The notes: generated by a model not told the origin, from the sequence alone. A DNA stretch of 64,000 nucleotides from Bathynomus jamesi (GCA_023014485.1 JAJOZX010002576.1:570858-634857), one strand, 5' to 3'; shown: positions 1 to 11,089, numbered from the stretch's first letter. Numbers and translations: made by a program.

Positions 1-541
1 TAGTTTGGTATCAATAATAATTTTTAATATCATCTTGATCTGCAAACGTTCCGCCGCTGATTTTGTTCGTCCCTCTACATAGTTTGGTATCAATAATAAT
101 TTATTAATATCATCTTGATCTGCAAACGTTCCGCCGCTGATTTTGTTCGTCCCTCTAGTTTGGTATCAATAATAATTTATTAATATCATCTTGATCTGCA
201 AACGTTCCGCCGCTGATTTTGTTCGTCCCTCTACATAGTTTGGTATCAATAATAATTTATTAATATCATCTTGATCTGCAAACGTTCCGCCGCTGATTTT
301 GTTCGTCCCTCTACATAGTTTGGTATCAATAATAATTTATTAATATCATCTTGATCTGCAAACGTTCCGCCGCTGATTTTGTTCGTCCCTCTAGTTTGGT
401 ATCAATAATAATTTATTAATATCATCTTGATCTGCAAACGTTCCGCCGCTGATTTTGTTCGTCCCTCTAGTTTGGTATCATAATAATTTATTAATATCAT
501 CTTGATCTGCAAACGTTCCGCCGCTGATTTTGTTCGTCCCT
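1..541. repeat. Minisatellite of 74-80 bp units derived from LINE RT
   Basis: Seven near-identical units begin at about 1, 80, 156, 236, 316, 392 and 468, each opening with TAGTTTGGTATCA, and an eighth start at 542 runs into unique LINE sequence. Unit length alternates between 74-76 and 79-80 bp according to whether a short ACATAG piece is present. On the minus strand the unit encodes the reverse-transcriptase stretch DTKLEGRTKSAAERLQ, so the array is an amplified slice of the LINE gene that continues to its right. It extends past the left window edge. Confidence 0.93.
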
Positions 542-1496
542 CTAGTTTGGTATCAAAGGCAAATTTTAAAATTATATTCTTAATTCCTATGTCGATGTCA
601 CTGATATAAGTAATAAAAATAACTAGTCCCAGAACTGATCCCTGAAGCACGCCGCTAGTTTACACTTCTTCAATTAGACGTTTGTCATTAATAACCACTC
701 ATTGTTTATGTCTGCTAAGCCAATTTTCGATCCATTTAAGAACATTATCCTCATTCCATGAGGCTAAAACTAATAATCTTCTATGGGGCACGTTACCTTT
801 TGAAAATCGAAATATACTCGTATAATATTTCTTGTTTTACACTCGTTATATATATATATTTACAATATTATTAAAAAAGTCGAGCAAATTGGTTAGACAG
901 AACGATTACGTCGAAAGTCGTGCTGAAAAGCTTTAATTGAATTATTTATTTCTAAATGATTAACTATTTTGTCCCAGACGATCGTCTCCATAAGCTTACC
1001 AACGATTGAAGTTAGACTAATGAGACGATAATTTCTGGAAAGCTATTTGTACCCTGTTTTAAATATTGGCGCAATTGTATGTAAGTTTCCAATCGAACGG
1101 AACTTCTACAGACTGTAAAGATTTATTATGAATGAAATACTATATATAATGTAAGAGGAGACTATTGAGCAATTCATTTCTTAAGTACCCTTCGATAGAA
1201 TTTATTCGGACCTGGAGTTTTATCAGGATTAATTTTACCTATTGCCGAGAAGCCTTCATTTTTCTGATGGTAAAATCGCGAAGTTTTAATTGATCATCAC
1301 TGATCATGATTACGGGAATGTTTGTTCATATTTTCGTTAGTGAAGACAGAAGAGAAGAATTTATTTAAAACTTCCGTCCTTTTTAAGTCATCGTAAATTT
1401 GTTCGTTGTTTTCGCCAATGAGTGGACCAATAGTCTGCGAAGCTACCTTTTTAGTCCTAGTATAATTATGGAGTCCTTCGGATTCGATTTAATTTA
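402..1496 (-). pseudogene. LINE (CR1/jockey-like) reverse transcriptase remnant, copy 1
   Basis: Read on the minus strand this is a decayed non-LTR reverse transcriptase. The motif corresponding to PQGSVLGPLLF survives as LQGSVLGLVIF, followed by a damaged FADDTKLGG box (FAFDTKLEG). The usual catalytic Asp pair is therefore altered and there are many stops. The same nucleotide family recurs at 48.6-51 kb, and a better preserved relative is at 19.2-20.8 kb. The gene is cut by the hAT element that starts at 1505 and resumes beyond 3564. Clade assignment within CR1/L2/jockey-like LINEs is inferred from protein motifs only. Confidence 0.85.
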
Positions 1497-1749
1497 GTTC
1501 TCTCCAGGGCGTACCTAAAGTATTTGGCACCCGGGCGGATCCTTCCTTTGGTACCCCCATAAATAATTTTAAAATTTAAACACAGAAAAATATATTATGT
1601 TTGCGAGTAGATTTTTAAACAGTACAGTACTGTCATAAGCAAATTGGAAATAAGAAACTGCAGGACATTAAAAATTCAGTGAACAGGTAATACTGCATTT
1701 TATTTTATACAAAAAACACAGGAATCCAGTCTCAACGCTCAGCCTATTC

Positions 1750-1965
1750 TTATAAGGTAAATAGAGAGGATTCACAGTCTCTGCTTCGAGCCTTAATTTC
1801 TGCAAATTGATCAATGACCTCATCAAAATTCACCTTCTTTGCATATTCATGTTCAATTGAAAGTAAAGCCAGATTTGTCAATCTTGTCTGACTCATGATC
1901 GAGCGAAAGAAATTTTTATCAATTTCAATTTGGAAAACTTCTTTCACATGAAGCAATAGACACAC
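1750..1965 (-). pseudogene. hAT transposase C-terminal dimerisation domain
   Basis: The 71-residue minus-strand frame contains RLTNLALLSIEHEYAKKVNF and then FDEVIDQFAEIKAR, the conserved end of the hAT dimerisation domain found in ZMYM1-like proteins. It lies downstream of the 2075-2729 fragments in the same direction and belongs to the same element, separated by frame breaks. It ends about 245 bp inside the left terminus, where a transposase C-terminus is expected. Confidence 0.82.
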
Positions 1966-2074
1966 AGACAGTCAAAAAGAATCTCAAACACAGTGACAAG
2001 CTTGGCAAAGATTCACAAAGATCCATTTCACAATAAACTCCAGAAACTGCAATGCTGTCCATTTCTTTGCCTCT

Positions 2075-2729
2075 TCAACGCTGATTTTGGCAGCTTCCAA
2101 TGCCTCCGAAGTCGTCCAATTTCCACACTGATATCTTCATCAGAGAATTCATCGAAATCTGAGTCAAATTTGGAATATACTTCCGAAATTCTTCTGTTGC
2201 AACAACCAAAGTGTTTGGCTGAATAACAGCGAAGATTGACAGAATTTGATCCATTGCCTTAGAACGAATCTCCAATTCTTGATGAAAGCGATCAAGACAT
2301 TCAAACATAGCCCTTTTTACTTCCTCTGGCAATGTGAGACCAGCATCCTTTGCCATCTTTCCTGGCATCCTTTTTCGGAGCTTTACTCTCCCTCTTCTCT
2401 CCATAGAAATGTCCATTTCCTCACACTTTGTAGTTGCATAATGAATGGCTCTCTCCACAATTTCATTGCGCTGATCTTCAAGAAACAGTTTTAGAGCTTG
2501 GAGCTTCACAATGCACTTTTCAAGGCTGATTCCAACTGTTTGCAAATACTTTTGTGAGATTAATTTCTTCCAGGACTTCACACCAGAAAGAAAGGTAACT
2601 CAAAAAAGAGAAATCACATACAGCAGACAGCAAAATCTGAGCTGATCCTCTTGTGTCCACATTTTCTTTGGGATCGCACAGTACTTCAAGGGTATTATCA
2701 ATGGTATTATTATCATTATTAATTATCAT
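2075..2729 (-). pseudogene. hAT transposase middle region (ZMYM1-like), frameshifted
   Basis: Two overlapping minus-strand frames (2075-2581 and 2520-2729) together give a stretch recognisable as the central part of ZMYM1/hAT-type transposases. Visible segments include CDPKENVDTRGSAQ, FWCEVLEEIN, QKYLQTVGISLEKC and EMDISMERRGR. The downstream part, LTLPEEVKRAMFECLDRFH, also fits that family. The switch of frame near 2520-2580 shows at least one indel. The catalytic N-terminal region is absent. It acts, or once acted, as a cut-and-paste transposase; no cellular role is implied. Confidence 0.8.
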
Positions 2730-3250
2730 TTATAAACACTTAAACATCACTATGATACCACATTGTCAAAAAATTACTGGACACTGGTATAAGTACCATG
2801 ATATTGTTATAAACACCAGCACTTTATGCTTTATCATAATTATTTAATGAAACATACCTCATGTATGTGGAGTCACAGTGTCAAGTGAACAAGACTTGGA
2901 ATGTCAGTTGCAGCCAGCTGGCTATGCTCAACAAACTGATGACTAAAACGTCAACAAACGTTCGCCTTTCGATGTAATTTTTATCAAATATTTAATTTTT
3001 CGTTTGTAAATTTTGTATTGCCAATAAAAATAAAAATTTATTTTATAGTGGAAATTAACATTAAGCTGTTGTAATAGTTTGAACATTTTAAATTTTTTTA
3101 CTTTGGCGAATTTTTCAGTTGGTTTGAATTGAAAACTTGTACTGGTATTTCAACTCTCCCGATGGCACCCCCCTCCTGGCTGTCACCCGGGGCGGACCTC
3201 CCCCCTCGCACCCCCCTTAGTACGCCACTGGTTCTCTCTATATAGCTCAT

Positions 3251-3552
3251 CACCAAAGTAATGAGGAAGTACTGCAACAGGTGAGGAAGGAAAGAAGACT
3301 CATTAAGGTGATAAGAGAAAGACAGAAGAAATGGATCGGACATGTGTTGAGAGGAGAAGGATTGTTGAAGGAGGTGATAGAGGGTAGATATGAAGGTAGA
3401 ATGCCGAGGGGAAGGAAAAGGAAAGCAATGCTGGATGATTTGAAGGCAGGCAGGAGCTATCATGAGAGGAAAAGGATAGCTCAGGATAGAACACTTTGGC
3501 GGGACACACGAGTTGGACCTCCCTGAGAGGCAGAACACGATGGATGGATGGG
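3251..3552 (+). mobile_element. 5'-truncated LINE fragment with 11-bp target duplication
   Basis: The 302-bp insert is flanked by ATATAGCTCAT at 3240-3250 and 3553-3563. Its frame 3281-3526 reads KKWIGHVLRGEGLLKEVIEG and then DDLKAGRSYHERKR, the conserved extreme C-terminus of a common arthropod non-LTR retrotransposon polyprotein. It ends in a short ATGG-type tandem tail. The variable-length duplication, 5' truncation and simple-repeat tail fit target-primed reverse transcription. It sits inside the older LINE copy 1. Confidence 0.87.
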
Positions 3553-3563
3553 ATATAGCTCAT

Positions 3564-4250
3564 AGTTACGTTTATTATTTCTTATAAGTTTTGCTTCGCC
3601 TTCTCAATAACTTAAATTTATAAGCGTTCCTTTTAACATTAAAATACTTTTACTTTCAGCATTCCACCATTTAGGTCAAACAGACTTTGCCACTCTCTTT
3701 TTACGTAATGGAATATACAAGTAACTCGATTGTAAATGTTTAAAATAATTATAATGAACGAATTGAACTTTCGTGCAAACTCTCGTACAATCGACGACCA
3801 AAATTAGATTATAAAGGACCACCCCAATCCCTGCACGGTAAATTAAGATCTCCCATAATTATCGTATCATGTTCGCTACTTACATCAAAAATTAGTTAAT
3901 ATAAAATACCTTTATAAAATTCTGAGTACCGCAATTGACTCACGAAGTTCTTCGTGGAGGCAGTCGCTCACTGTAAGGAAAATTTATGTTAGTCTGGTCA
4001 CTTGCGTAGAAGTTTCGTTGTTATTTGCCTGAAAAGCCATCGCAGGGCTGTGGCCTGTGAAACAGTCTTCGAAGACGAGCTGTTCCCACGCCTTTCGGGT
4101 GAATTACTATAAGAATAATAAACGCTAGCAAATTGTGTACTCACATGCAACGATAAACAATAAATTCCACAATAAACACTGCAATAATTAAAATAATAAT
4201 ATAAAATTACTAATGAGCAAAATATTAATAAAATGACAAATTAGACAAAT
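3564..4250 (-). pseudogene. LINE copy 1, endonuclease remnant and 5' region
   Basis: This continues the LINE interrupted at 1496. On the minus strand near 3820-3855 the frame reads IIMGDLNLPCRDWGG. That contains the GD(L/F)N motif of apurinic-like endonucleases upstream of the RT in CR1/jockey-type LINEs. The stretch 3930-4230 is closely matched by 54.15-54.46 kb, so it represents the LINE 5' end. Stops and indels are frequent; the copy is dead. Confidence 0.75.
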
Positions 4251-5674
4251 CACATACACAAAAAGATTCACTTTCAAATAACTTTTTCACGAGATCTGAA
4301 TATGCTTCGTTCGGTGTGTGTGTGTGTGTGTGTACGTGTAGATTAACTCGTTCCATTTCAGGTTAACTTGTGGGTCGACTATAAAACACAAACTAAGATA
4401 AAAAGGAAATATAAAAGATGAAATATACCATTTTCCCAAGATAAGTGTCGTAAGGGTTTTTATTGTAGAGATACGAGTATAATAAACCATATTTACACAA
4501 TTATACTTATTAATGACCAATTACTCTATCATCTTCACCCAAAATCAGCAAATTATTTTACGATATATAAATACCATTAAAGTTGTAAACTGATTTGAAA
4601 ACTTATAGAATAAATGCGCGAATTATTATATCAAACATAATAATTGCAAATTATTTTATATTACTACATCAAATTATATTATCGCTAATGATTTGTACTA
4701 TACTGTATATTTCTTATAATAGAAGGGTAACTAAAATATTTATGCATTTTATATAAATAAACATAGTCAGAGTACTTTTGTGAAATAGGTAAAGGAAGTC
4801 AAATGCATTGTATTTCCTTAACAAGTAAGGTGGTTAAATAATAGGTCAGTAAATCTTAATTACTAGTTAATACACTATTACTCTATTGATAACAATAGTC
4901 AGATTACACAGATATGTGAGGATAATCAGATACGTTGTTTTTCATTATGAATTAGGTTAGTCAGATGATATACAAGTAAATTTTAGTTACTAGTCAAATG
5001 CAAGGGAGATATTATTAAAAAGTTGACTGACTTTCTTCATTGGTTTGTGATCTTGTTCAGATAACTCAATTTAACTAGTAAATTAACCAGTTCAACGCCA
5101 AAAGAATTACGGATAATTTCAATATCAGTAAAAGTAATTAATCAACAAGTAATTTTGCGAAATTTTTCTGTAAACTTGGATAAATTTACCTAATTTACCT
5201 AGTAATTTACTTAACCTTTATAGGGCGAATAGAAAATTGACTAAAAAATTCCTCTCTCTGTATACTTACTTTCCTGTCCCTGATTCAGAAGAGTTGAAAA
5301 TATTACAAATCCTCTTGGGCCTACACCTAAACATTAATTAATATAAAAAAATTTATATCTTTAATACGTATACGACATATTTTTCTTTTGTTTTTATAAC
5401 ACTTAGCAAATATTTTATTGGGCTCTTATATTACGTCTCTATATTTTTTAATTGAAATATAAAGGTATAAAATAAGCTGAAAATGGTTACTAAATTTGTG
5501 CTGTATAGCCTATTATAGGTCCTAAGTTTAAATAAAAAAAAATCTATTCTATATATTATTTTTCTATGTAAACGAATTTTCAATTGCATAGGGGTCCCCC
5601 TCCACGACAAAAAAGCACAAAACGTTTTTTAGAGGAAAAACATAAAACAAAAAACGTTTTTTTCAATAATATAT
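4251..5674. other. No recognisable feature
   Basis: AT-rich sequence with no plausible reading frame, RNA gene or clear transposon ends. A short (GT)n run lies at 4314-4333. Confidence 0.6.
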
Positions 5675-5684
5675 ATATATTATA

Positions 5685-5732
<48 letters not shown>
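5675..5732. repeat. (TA)n microsatellite
   Basis: Interrupted TA dinucleotide run directly abutting the left end of the Tc1-like element. It is probably the insertion target. Confidence 0.95.
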
Positions 5733-5736
<4 letters not shown>

Positions 5737-7043
5737 GCAAATTAACGTGGGCAGGACAAAAAAATAGAATTTTCAGTAAACAGGATATATTTTGAAGACG
5801 AACAAACCTTAATATTTTATATAGCTACCTTTAGCTTTAATTAATAACGTCTTGAACACACTTTGGCTTAGAATGTACCAGATTTCACAGATTTTCTTTA
5901 ATTCTTCATCATGAAACTAGACTTGGATGACAGATGCGATCAATTTTGCTTCAGCTGCACAGTTCAGTTTTTGAAGTCGAGACTTCCATATTTCCCATAG
6001 ATTTTCGATTGGGTTTAGTAGATCTGGCGAGTTTCCCGGGCAGTCTAAACAGTTGATATTATTCACCTTTAAGAACTCCTTAACACATTTTGATGTATAG
6101 CATGGAGTCAGATCCTGTTGGAAAACCCCTTTTGGGAACAGTTTCTGAAGCTCTGGTTTGCCATGGCGTTCTAGTACCTCAATATATCGTTTACTATTCA
6201 TCACGCCTTCCACAGGCACTAATGAGCCAGTTCATCATGCAGAAAAACAACCCCAGAACATTTCCTTTTCGGGGTGTTTTACAGTTTCGTTATTTTGGAA
6301 CTGGTTGTGGGTTCACCAGGTGAATGGCGTAGAAATCGATTTTGCTGATCTTGAACAAGAAAATTACTCTCGTCTGAAAATAATATATTGTACCAATCTT
6401 TTGACCAACCAGCATATTTCTTGACCCACGCATAGCGTTTTGTCTTCATTATTGTTGTTAGCAATTGATACCTGGATGTTTGATGCTGCTAGTTCCTGGA
6501 TAAACATGTCACTAGTTTTTCTGGGATCCTGCTCGTTCATTCGTATTAACTTTGCATCATCTCTGGGTGTTGTTTACCGTTTTCTTCCGCATTTCCCTTT
6601 CTTTGATGAGGATATCGAACCCGTGGTTTGTTTCTTCATAATCTTATTGACCGCTCCCACACTAACTTTGATTGCATTGGCAGTTTCTCTGCGTGAGCGA
6701 TGTATGTTCATGCAAGGTGATTATTTTGCTTATTTTTCTTGGTGTAATGTCCAAATTCAACTCTGAAACACACAGAGCACAGAAATCACACGTACTGACT
6801 CTGATGACTGACAAGAATAAACTAAATTAAGCAGAAACTGAATGACAAGCTCGACTTCAAAAAATGTTGCAATTGCCTTAAAAGATGCTGCAATAATGTT
6901 CCAAATGATACAATAATGTAATGTATACCATAAATAATTAAACTTATTCATAAAATTACATTTAAAAACTTTCATTGTTTCTTTTTTCATTAAAAACAAT
7001 GAAAAATCATATTTTTCTTCTATGTTCACATTAATTTGCACAA
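5733..7043 (-). mobile_element. Tc1-like DNA transposon
   Basis: Terminal inverted repeats TTGTGCAAATTAACGTG (left) and TTGTGCAAATTAATGTG (right, read inward) are flanked by TA on both sides, giving a 1311-bp element of usual Tc1 size. The minus-strand interior encodes transposase pieces (see 5917-6464). The left end sits on a (TA)n array, a natural target for a TA-specific transposase. Confidence 0.88.
5917..6464 (-). pseudogene. Tc1-family transposase (DDE), frameshifted
   Basis: Two minus-strand frames cover the catalytic domain. The upstream one (6279-6464) has WYNILFSDESNF, carrying the first catalytic Asp. The downstream one (5917-6219) has VFQQDLTPCYTSK with the second Asp, then GNSPDLLNPIENLWE, where the E of IENLWE is the third acidic residue of the DD34E pattern. 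The frame changes between 6219 and 6279. The N-terminal paired-type DNA-binding region would lie in 6465-6770 but no clean frame remains. The gene is inactive as it stands. Confidence 0.87.
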
Positions 7044-7984
7044 TACTGTACACTGTACATATAGTTTATATACTTCCCTCGCTATTAAAAAGCTTTTAAT
7101 GGAAATATTTATAAGCTCAATTTGAGATCATGCGAGCCTTTGGTATGTATATTATAGCGTGTAATTATTACGAGTTAATTGAACTTATCAATTAGTAGAT
7201 ATGTATAATATTAATGTAAAATAAAAGGTCATTAAAAATAGAACTCAATTATAATACTGTAACTCCTAAATTAATTTTAATTTTAATTTTAAACTGATTG
7301 ATATAATCCTTATCTTAACAATAATGAAAGCCATAGCAGTTAATCAGATAATAATAATAATAATAATAATAATTAAAAAATATGTTTTATTAAATCTTAT
7401 TAAAATTACCGATTTTACAGTTTCTTTAAATATGATCGAATTTCATACCTATTTTGACCATATAGTTTTGTTCTAAGATTTAGTAATTACCGTACCCATG
7501 TTCAAACAATGTGTATAAAATGTTTACTAGACGAACGTCGTTTGTAAATCAACGAATCACAATGAGCCAACCACGCCGTTTTGACTAACCAACACTCATT
7601 TTATTTTAATGCAGTTCTACTGTTCCTGAAATGTAAAGTTGATTGATAGTGAATACGAAGAGGGTAGAGATCAATAATCAAAACGTTAGTTTTTCTAACT
7701 GTCATTTCGGTTTCGTGTGTGTGTGTGTGTATGTGTGTGTGTGTGTGTTTAATAAAAGTAAATCATACTGCCGTATGTATATAAATACGAGAGTGAAAGT
7801 GAAATAAAATGTCGAAATCATACACCAACATTTTTCCTTTCAATTCCAGAAGACAAAAATGATTGTGTCGGCGTTGATCACTTTATTCCTCTTTAAATGG
7901 GACCCCTTCTCAACTAAACCTCTTTCTTATATATATATATTATATATATATATATATATATTTTATTATTATTATTTTTTTAGT
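7044..7984. other. Gene-free stretch with simple repeats
   Basis: No coding signal. It contains (AAT)n at about 7350-7372, (GT)n at 7714-7750 and (TA)n at about 7928-7962. Confidence 0.7.
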
Positions 7985-8278
7985 TCGGGAAGAACCGATT
8001 CGCCTCTATTTAAAAGGGCATATCTCGGCGGAAAAACAAAGAAAAAGTGAGAGGAAAGACAGAGGAAAAAGAAAGGGTGGAGGGGACAGTCGAAGTAGAA
8101 AAAGACCAAGGATGACAAGGACTGCAAGGGCGAGCCCCATCATCCTTGGGTGCTAGGGCCGGGAGGGCGCACGTGAGACCTCCTGGAACAAGCACGTACA
8201 AATGAGCACAAACAGCACTCAAGAGCACGAGCTTAGAACCCCCTTGCGGGGATATATATATATATATACATACATTTA
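7985..8278. other. Unidentified GC-richer segment
   Basis: This block is clearly richer in G and C than its surroundings and starts at the end of a (TA)n/ATT tract. A similar purine-rich style appears around 33.70 kb, but I could not show homology. The minus-strand frame here has no recognisable domain. It is probably an unclassified repeat. Confidence 0.3.
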
Positions 8279-8378
8279 ACTGCAATGACCACGCAGTATA
8301 TTAATGCATAGAAACGACGTAAGTATAGAGGAGTGTTCTGCACACGAGGAAGAGAAATAACGAACAAATGAAAAATAA

Positions 8379-8454
8379 GGCACCCGCCCGGGAATCGAAC
8401 CCAGGATCTTCCAATTGCCGGTCAGACGTGCTAACCACTACACCACGGAGCCAC
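8379..8454 (-). ncRNA. tRNA-derived SINE head (SINE-1, unit 1)
   Basis: The minus strand shows an A box TGGTGTAGTGG and a B box GGTTCGATTCC, the two pol III internal promoter elements, with tRNA-like spacing. The two ends, GGCTCCG and GGGTGCC, do not form a full acceptor stem. It is a SINE head, not a functional tRNA. Confidence 0.85.
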
Positions 8455-8641
8455 GATAGTCAGAAGTCGCAATTCTCCTACATAGGGCAGAAACCAATGC
8501 CTTGAGAGGGCACCCTCGCAAATCGTGAATATGTACATTTAACTGCAATGACCACGCAGTATATTAATGTATAGAAACGACGTAAGTATAGAGGAGTGTT
8601 CTTCACACGAGGAAGAGAAATAACGAACAAATTAAAAATAA

Positions 8642-8716
8642 GGCACCCGCCCGGGAATCGAACCCAGGATCTTCCAATTGCTGGTCAGCCGTGCTAACCA
8701 CTACACCACGGAGCCA
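8642..8716 (-). ncRNA. tRNA-derived SINE head (SINE-1, unit 2)
   Basis: Same head as unit 1 with two substitutions in the middle loop (CAGC in place of CCGG, and GCTGACCAG). A and B boxes are intact. The palindrome axis of the cluster lies at its outer edge. Confidence 0.83.
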
Positions 8717-8841
8717 CGTTTCTATACATTAATATACTGCGTGGTCATTGCAGTTAAATGTACATATTCACGATTTGCGAGGGTGCCCTCTCAAGGCATT
8801 GGTTTCTGCCCTATGTAGGAGAATTGCGACTTCTGACTATC

Positions 8842-8917
8842 GTGGCTCCGTGGTGTAGTGGTTAGCACGTCTGACCGGCAATTGGAAGATCCTGGGTTCG
8901 ATTCCCGGGCGGGTGCC
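8842..8917 (+). ncRNA. tRNA-derived SINE head (SINE-1, unit 3)
   Basis: Plus-strand head with intact A box TGGTGTAGTGG and B box GGTTCGATTCC. First of three tandem plus-strand units. Confidence 0.85.
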
Positions 8918-9109
8918 TTATTTTTCATTTGTTCGTTATTTCTCTTCCTCGTGTGCAGAACACTCCTCTATACTTACGTCGTTTCAATACATTAATATAC
9001 TGCGTGGTCATTGCAGTTAAATGTACTGTACATATTCACGATTTGCGAGGGTGCCCTATCAAGGCATTGGTTTCTGCCCTATGTTGGAGAATTGCGACTT
9101 CTGACTATC

Positions 9110-9191
9110 GTGGCTCCGTGGTGTAGTGGTTACTGGTTAGCACGTCTGACCGGCAATTGGAAGATCCTGGGTTCGATTCCCGGGCGGGTGC
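9110..9191 (+). ncRNA. tRNA-derived SINE head (SINE-1, unit 4, 7-bp duplication)
   Basis: As unit 3 but with a small tandem duplication after the A box (TGGTTAC then TGGTTAG), which would distort a D-arm. The B box is intact. Confidence 0.83.
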
Positions 9192-9379
9192 TTTATTTTT
9201 CATTTGTTCGTTATTTCTCTTCCTCGTGTGCAGAACACTCCTCTATACTTACGTCGTTTCTATACATTAATATACTGCGTGGTCATTGCAGTTAAATGTA
9301 CATATTCACGATTTGCGAGGGTGCCCTCTCAAGGCATTGGTTTCTGCCCTATGTAGGAGAATTGCGACTTCTGACTATC

Positions 9380-9455
9380 GTGGCTCCGTGGTGTAGTGGT
9401 TAGCACGTCTGACCGGCAATTGGAAGATCCTGGGTTCGATTCCCGGGCGGGTGCC
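9380..9455 (+). ncRNA. tRNA-derived SINE head (SINE-1, unit 5)
   Basis: Essentially identical to unit 3. The array ends beyond it at a (TA)n(GA)n microsatellite (9528-9565). Confidence 0.85.
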
Positions 9456-9527
9456 TTATTTTTCATTTGTTCGTTATTTCTCTTCCTCGTGTGTAGAACA
9501 CTCCTCTATACTTACGTCGTTTCTGTA

Positions 9528-9528
9528 C

Positions 9529-9564
<36 letters not shown>

Positions 9565-9565
9565 T
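9528..9565. repeat. (TA)n(GA)n microsatellite
   Basis: Compound dinucleotide run that bounds the SINE-1 array. Confidence 0.95.
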
Positions 9566-10261
9566 TTTCCATCTTTGTCGTACGAGTATAAAGGCTCTCA
9601 GTCTGTTCTGTCGCAGTGGAAATGATGCGAAAATTCTTGTTCGTCTATTGATGTTAATTCTTCTGTATGATTTGGATACGATTTTTGAAGCACTTTCCAA
9701 ATGTATAGTCGCTGAAAAAAGTTCGCCGAAGAAGATATGTTTAAAAAGAATACTAAACATTTTAAAAAAATGCTCTTCGTGCTGATATAGCCTTATGCCA
9801 CTCCTTCACTTTTTCATGACTAGGTATTGACTGTATTGCCATTACGAGAAACCTGTCCACAAGTAAATACATAAATATATAAATAAATAAATAATACAAA
9901 CCAATAAGCAGTTTTCTGACCTCCTTTTCCATTTCTTGCATGGTTGATACCACAAATGAGTCTGGATGTGAAGGAGGACACATAAATTGAAATCTTTACC
10001 TGCACATTCTTTTTCATACATTGAATCAGCTGCAAATTCTAAATAAACAAATCCTTGTTTGTACTCTTCTTTTTATTTATCAAGAAAGACAATTCATACG
10101 TCATATAGTCATGTTTTGTTTCTCAGCCTCCAATCCCAATCTCACGTCACTCACCAACTCTAGAATTGAACATTCTCCTGAGAAATCAAAACATTTAGTA
10201 TCTAAAATATTCCTGTGGAGAGTTAAACAAATATTCTTTACAGCAAAATATTGATTAAATT
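9566..10261 (-). other. Non-repeat stretch with weak exon-like pieces
   Basis: No transposon family is recognised. On the minus strand a candidate 30-bp exon between about 10002 and 10031 is framed by TTTGCAG and GTAAAG. Downstream a 73-residue frame (9762-9983) includes SIPSHEKVKEWHKAISARR. A possible small intron (GTTTGT to GTGGACAG) lies within it. None of this is recognised as a known protein, so a host exon is only a possibility. Confidence 0.2.
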
Positions 10262-10482
10262 ATTTTTTAACACAAGCCCCGCCTTCGGCTCCCTACCCTA
10301 CGAGTAGGGCTTCGTAATCTTTAACGCCGCTCATCTTGATAGATCCGACCCTAACGGGCGACTGAGCGAGAGGCATTAGCTCCACCCACTTTCCGCGAGT
10401 CAGCCAATCATAACAGGTGACTGAGCGAAAGAGATATTTGTCACTCCGCTCAACTCCGCTCAAAACCGCGCAAAGTTTTTTT
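10262..10482. other. GC-rich block of unknown nature
   Basis: This segment of about 220 bp stands out from the AT-rich background. It includes a hairpin-capable stretch around CCCTACCCTACGAGTAGGGC. It repeats the phrase GACTGAGCGA twice and GACT/ACTCCGCTCAA near its right end. No family recognised. Confidence 0.35.
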
Positions 10483-10861
10483 TTATTTATAGATAGATTT
10501 ATTATCAAAACTAAGGCTTACTAAGGTTCATTAATAAACCTCGTAACAATAACGTTTGCGGCTCCTTCATTTGGTATAAAAGCACGAAGCAGGAAAACGC
10601 AACGGTACTGATTAAGCTTAATCAACATGAACAATACTTCCAATCGGTATTATAAATAGTAAGGGACCTAATACAGCTCCTTGTAGCATACAGTAGATAC
10701 ATAACTAATTAACTGTTGTAACAGTGGACTTAACATTTTTAAAAATATTTTAGAAACTAGGTAATCTAACGTAACCTTAGTGCCATAGAGCTGAGAAGGT
10801 CGTAATAAACCTTTCAGAAGCAGTTACGGTCTCGAAGGTGTTTCCTGTTAAGCCTCTAAAT

Positions 10862-10915
10862 ACTAGCTAACCTAACCTAACCTAACCTAAACTAACTTCA
10901 ACTAACCTAACTTAT
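10862..10915. repeat. Interstitial telomere-type (CCTAA)n tract
   Basis: Four perfect and several degenerate CCTAA units, the arthropod telomere repeat read on the C-rich strand. Confidence 0.85.
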
Positions 10916-11046
10916 CGTGCCTTTTTTCCGACAATAAAAATATGTATAGATTTTTTATGTAAATTTTTAACATTCCGACATATGAAAAGTATTACTTCAC
11001 TAAAAAATTTTTTTTCCTATATCTGTGAATTTCCACATACTTGACG

Positions 11047-11087
<41 letters not shown>
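11047..11087. repeat. (CA)n microsatellite
   Basis: About 20 perfect CA units. Confidence 0.97.

Positions 11088-11089
<2 letters not shown>

Larger units (their letters stand above)
1505..3230 (-). mobile_element. hAT DNA transposon (ZMYM1-like transposase), full element with TSD
   Basis: The ends are imperfect inverted repeats: CAGGGCGTACCTAAAG on the left and CAGTGGCGTACTAAGG on the right, read inward. The 8-bp direct repeat GTTCTCTC lies immediately outside both ends (1497-1504 and 3231-3238), the length typical of hAT insertions. The element is 1726 bp and interrupts a minus-strand LINE. Its interior codes on the minus strand for broken pieces of a ZMYM1-like hAT transposase. It is too short for a complete autonomous element and the reading frame is shifted. 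Confidence 0.9.
8279..9530. mobile_element. SINE-1 cluster: tRNA-headed units in head-to-head array
   Basis: Five copies of a unit of about 270 bp carry a tRNA-like head. Two lie on the minus strand (8279-8716) and three on the plus strand (8717-9530), so the cluster is a large palindrome with its turn near 8716. Each unit also holds a conserved body with TACTTACGTCGTTTC on one side and ATATACTGCGTGGTCATTG on the other. The three plus copies are tandem with a period near 275 bp. No poly-A tails separate the units, so tandem amplification rather than independent retroposition made the array. Confidence 0.9.

Noticed and set aside
1..541. CRISPR array
   Set aside because: Units are contiguous with no unique spacers and derive from a LINE coding sequence.
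8379..9455. Cluster of tRNA genes
   Set aside because: A and B boxes are good, but the acceptor ends do not pair properly and each head is embedded in a conserved SINE body.
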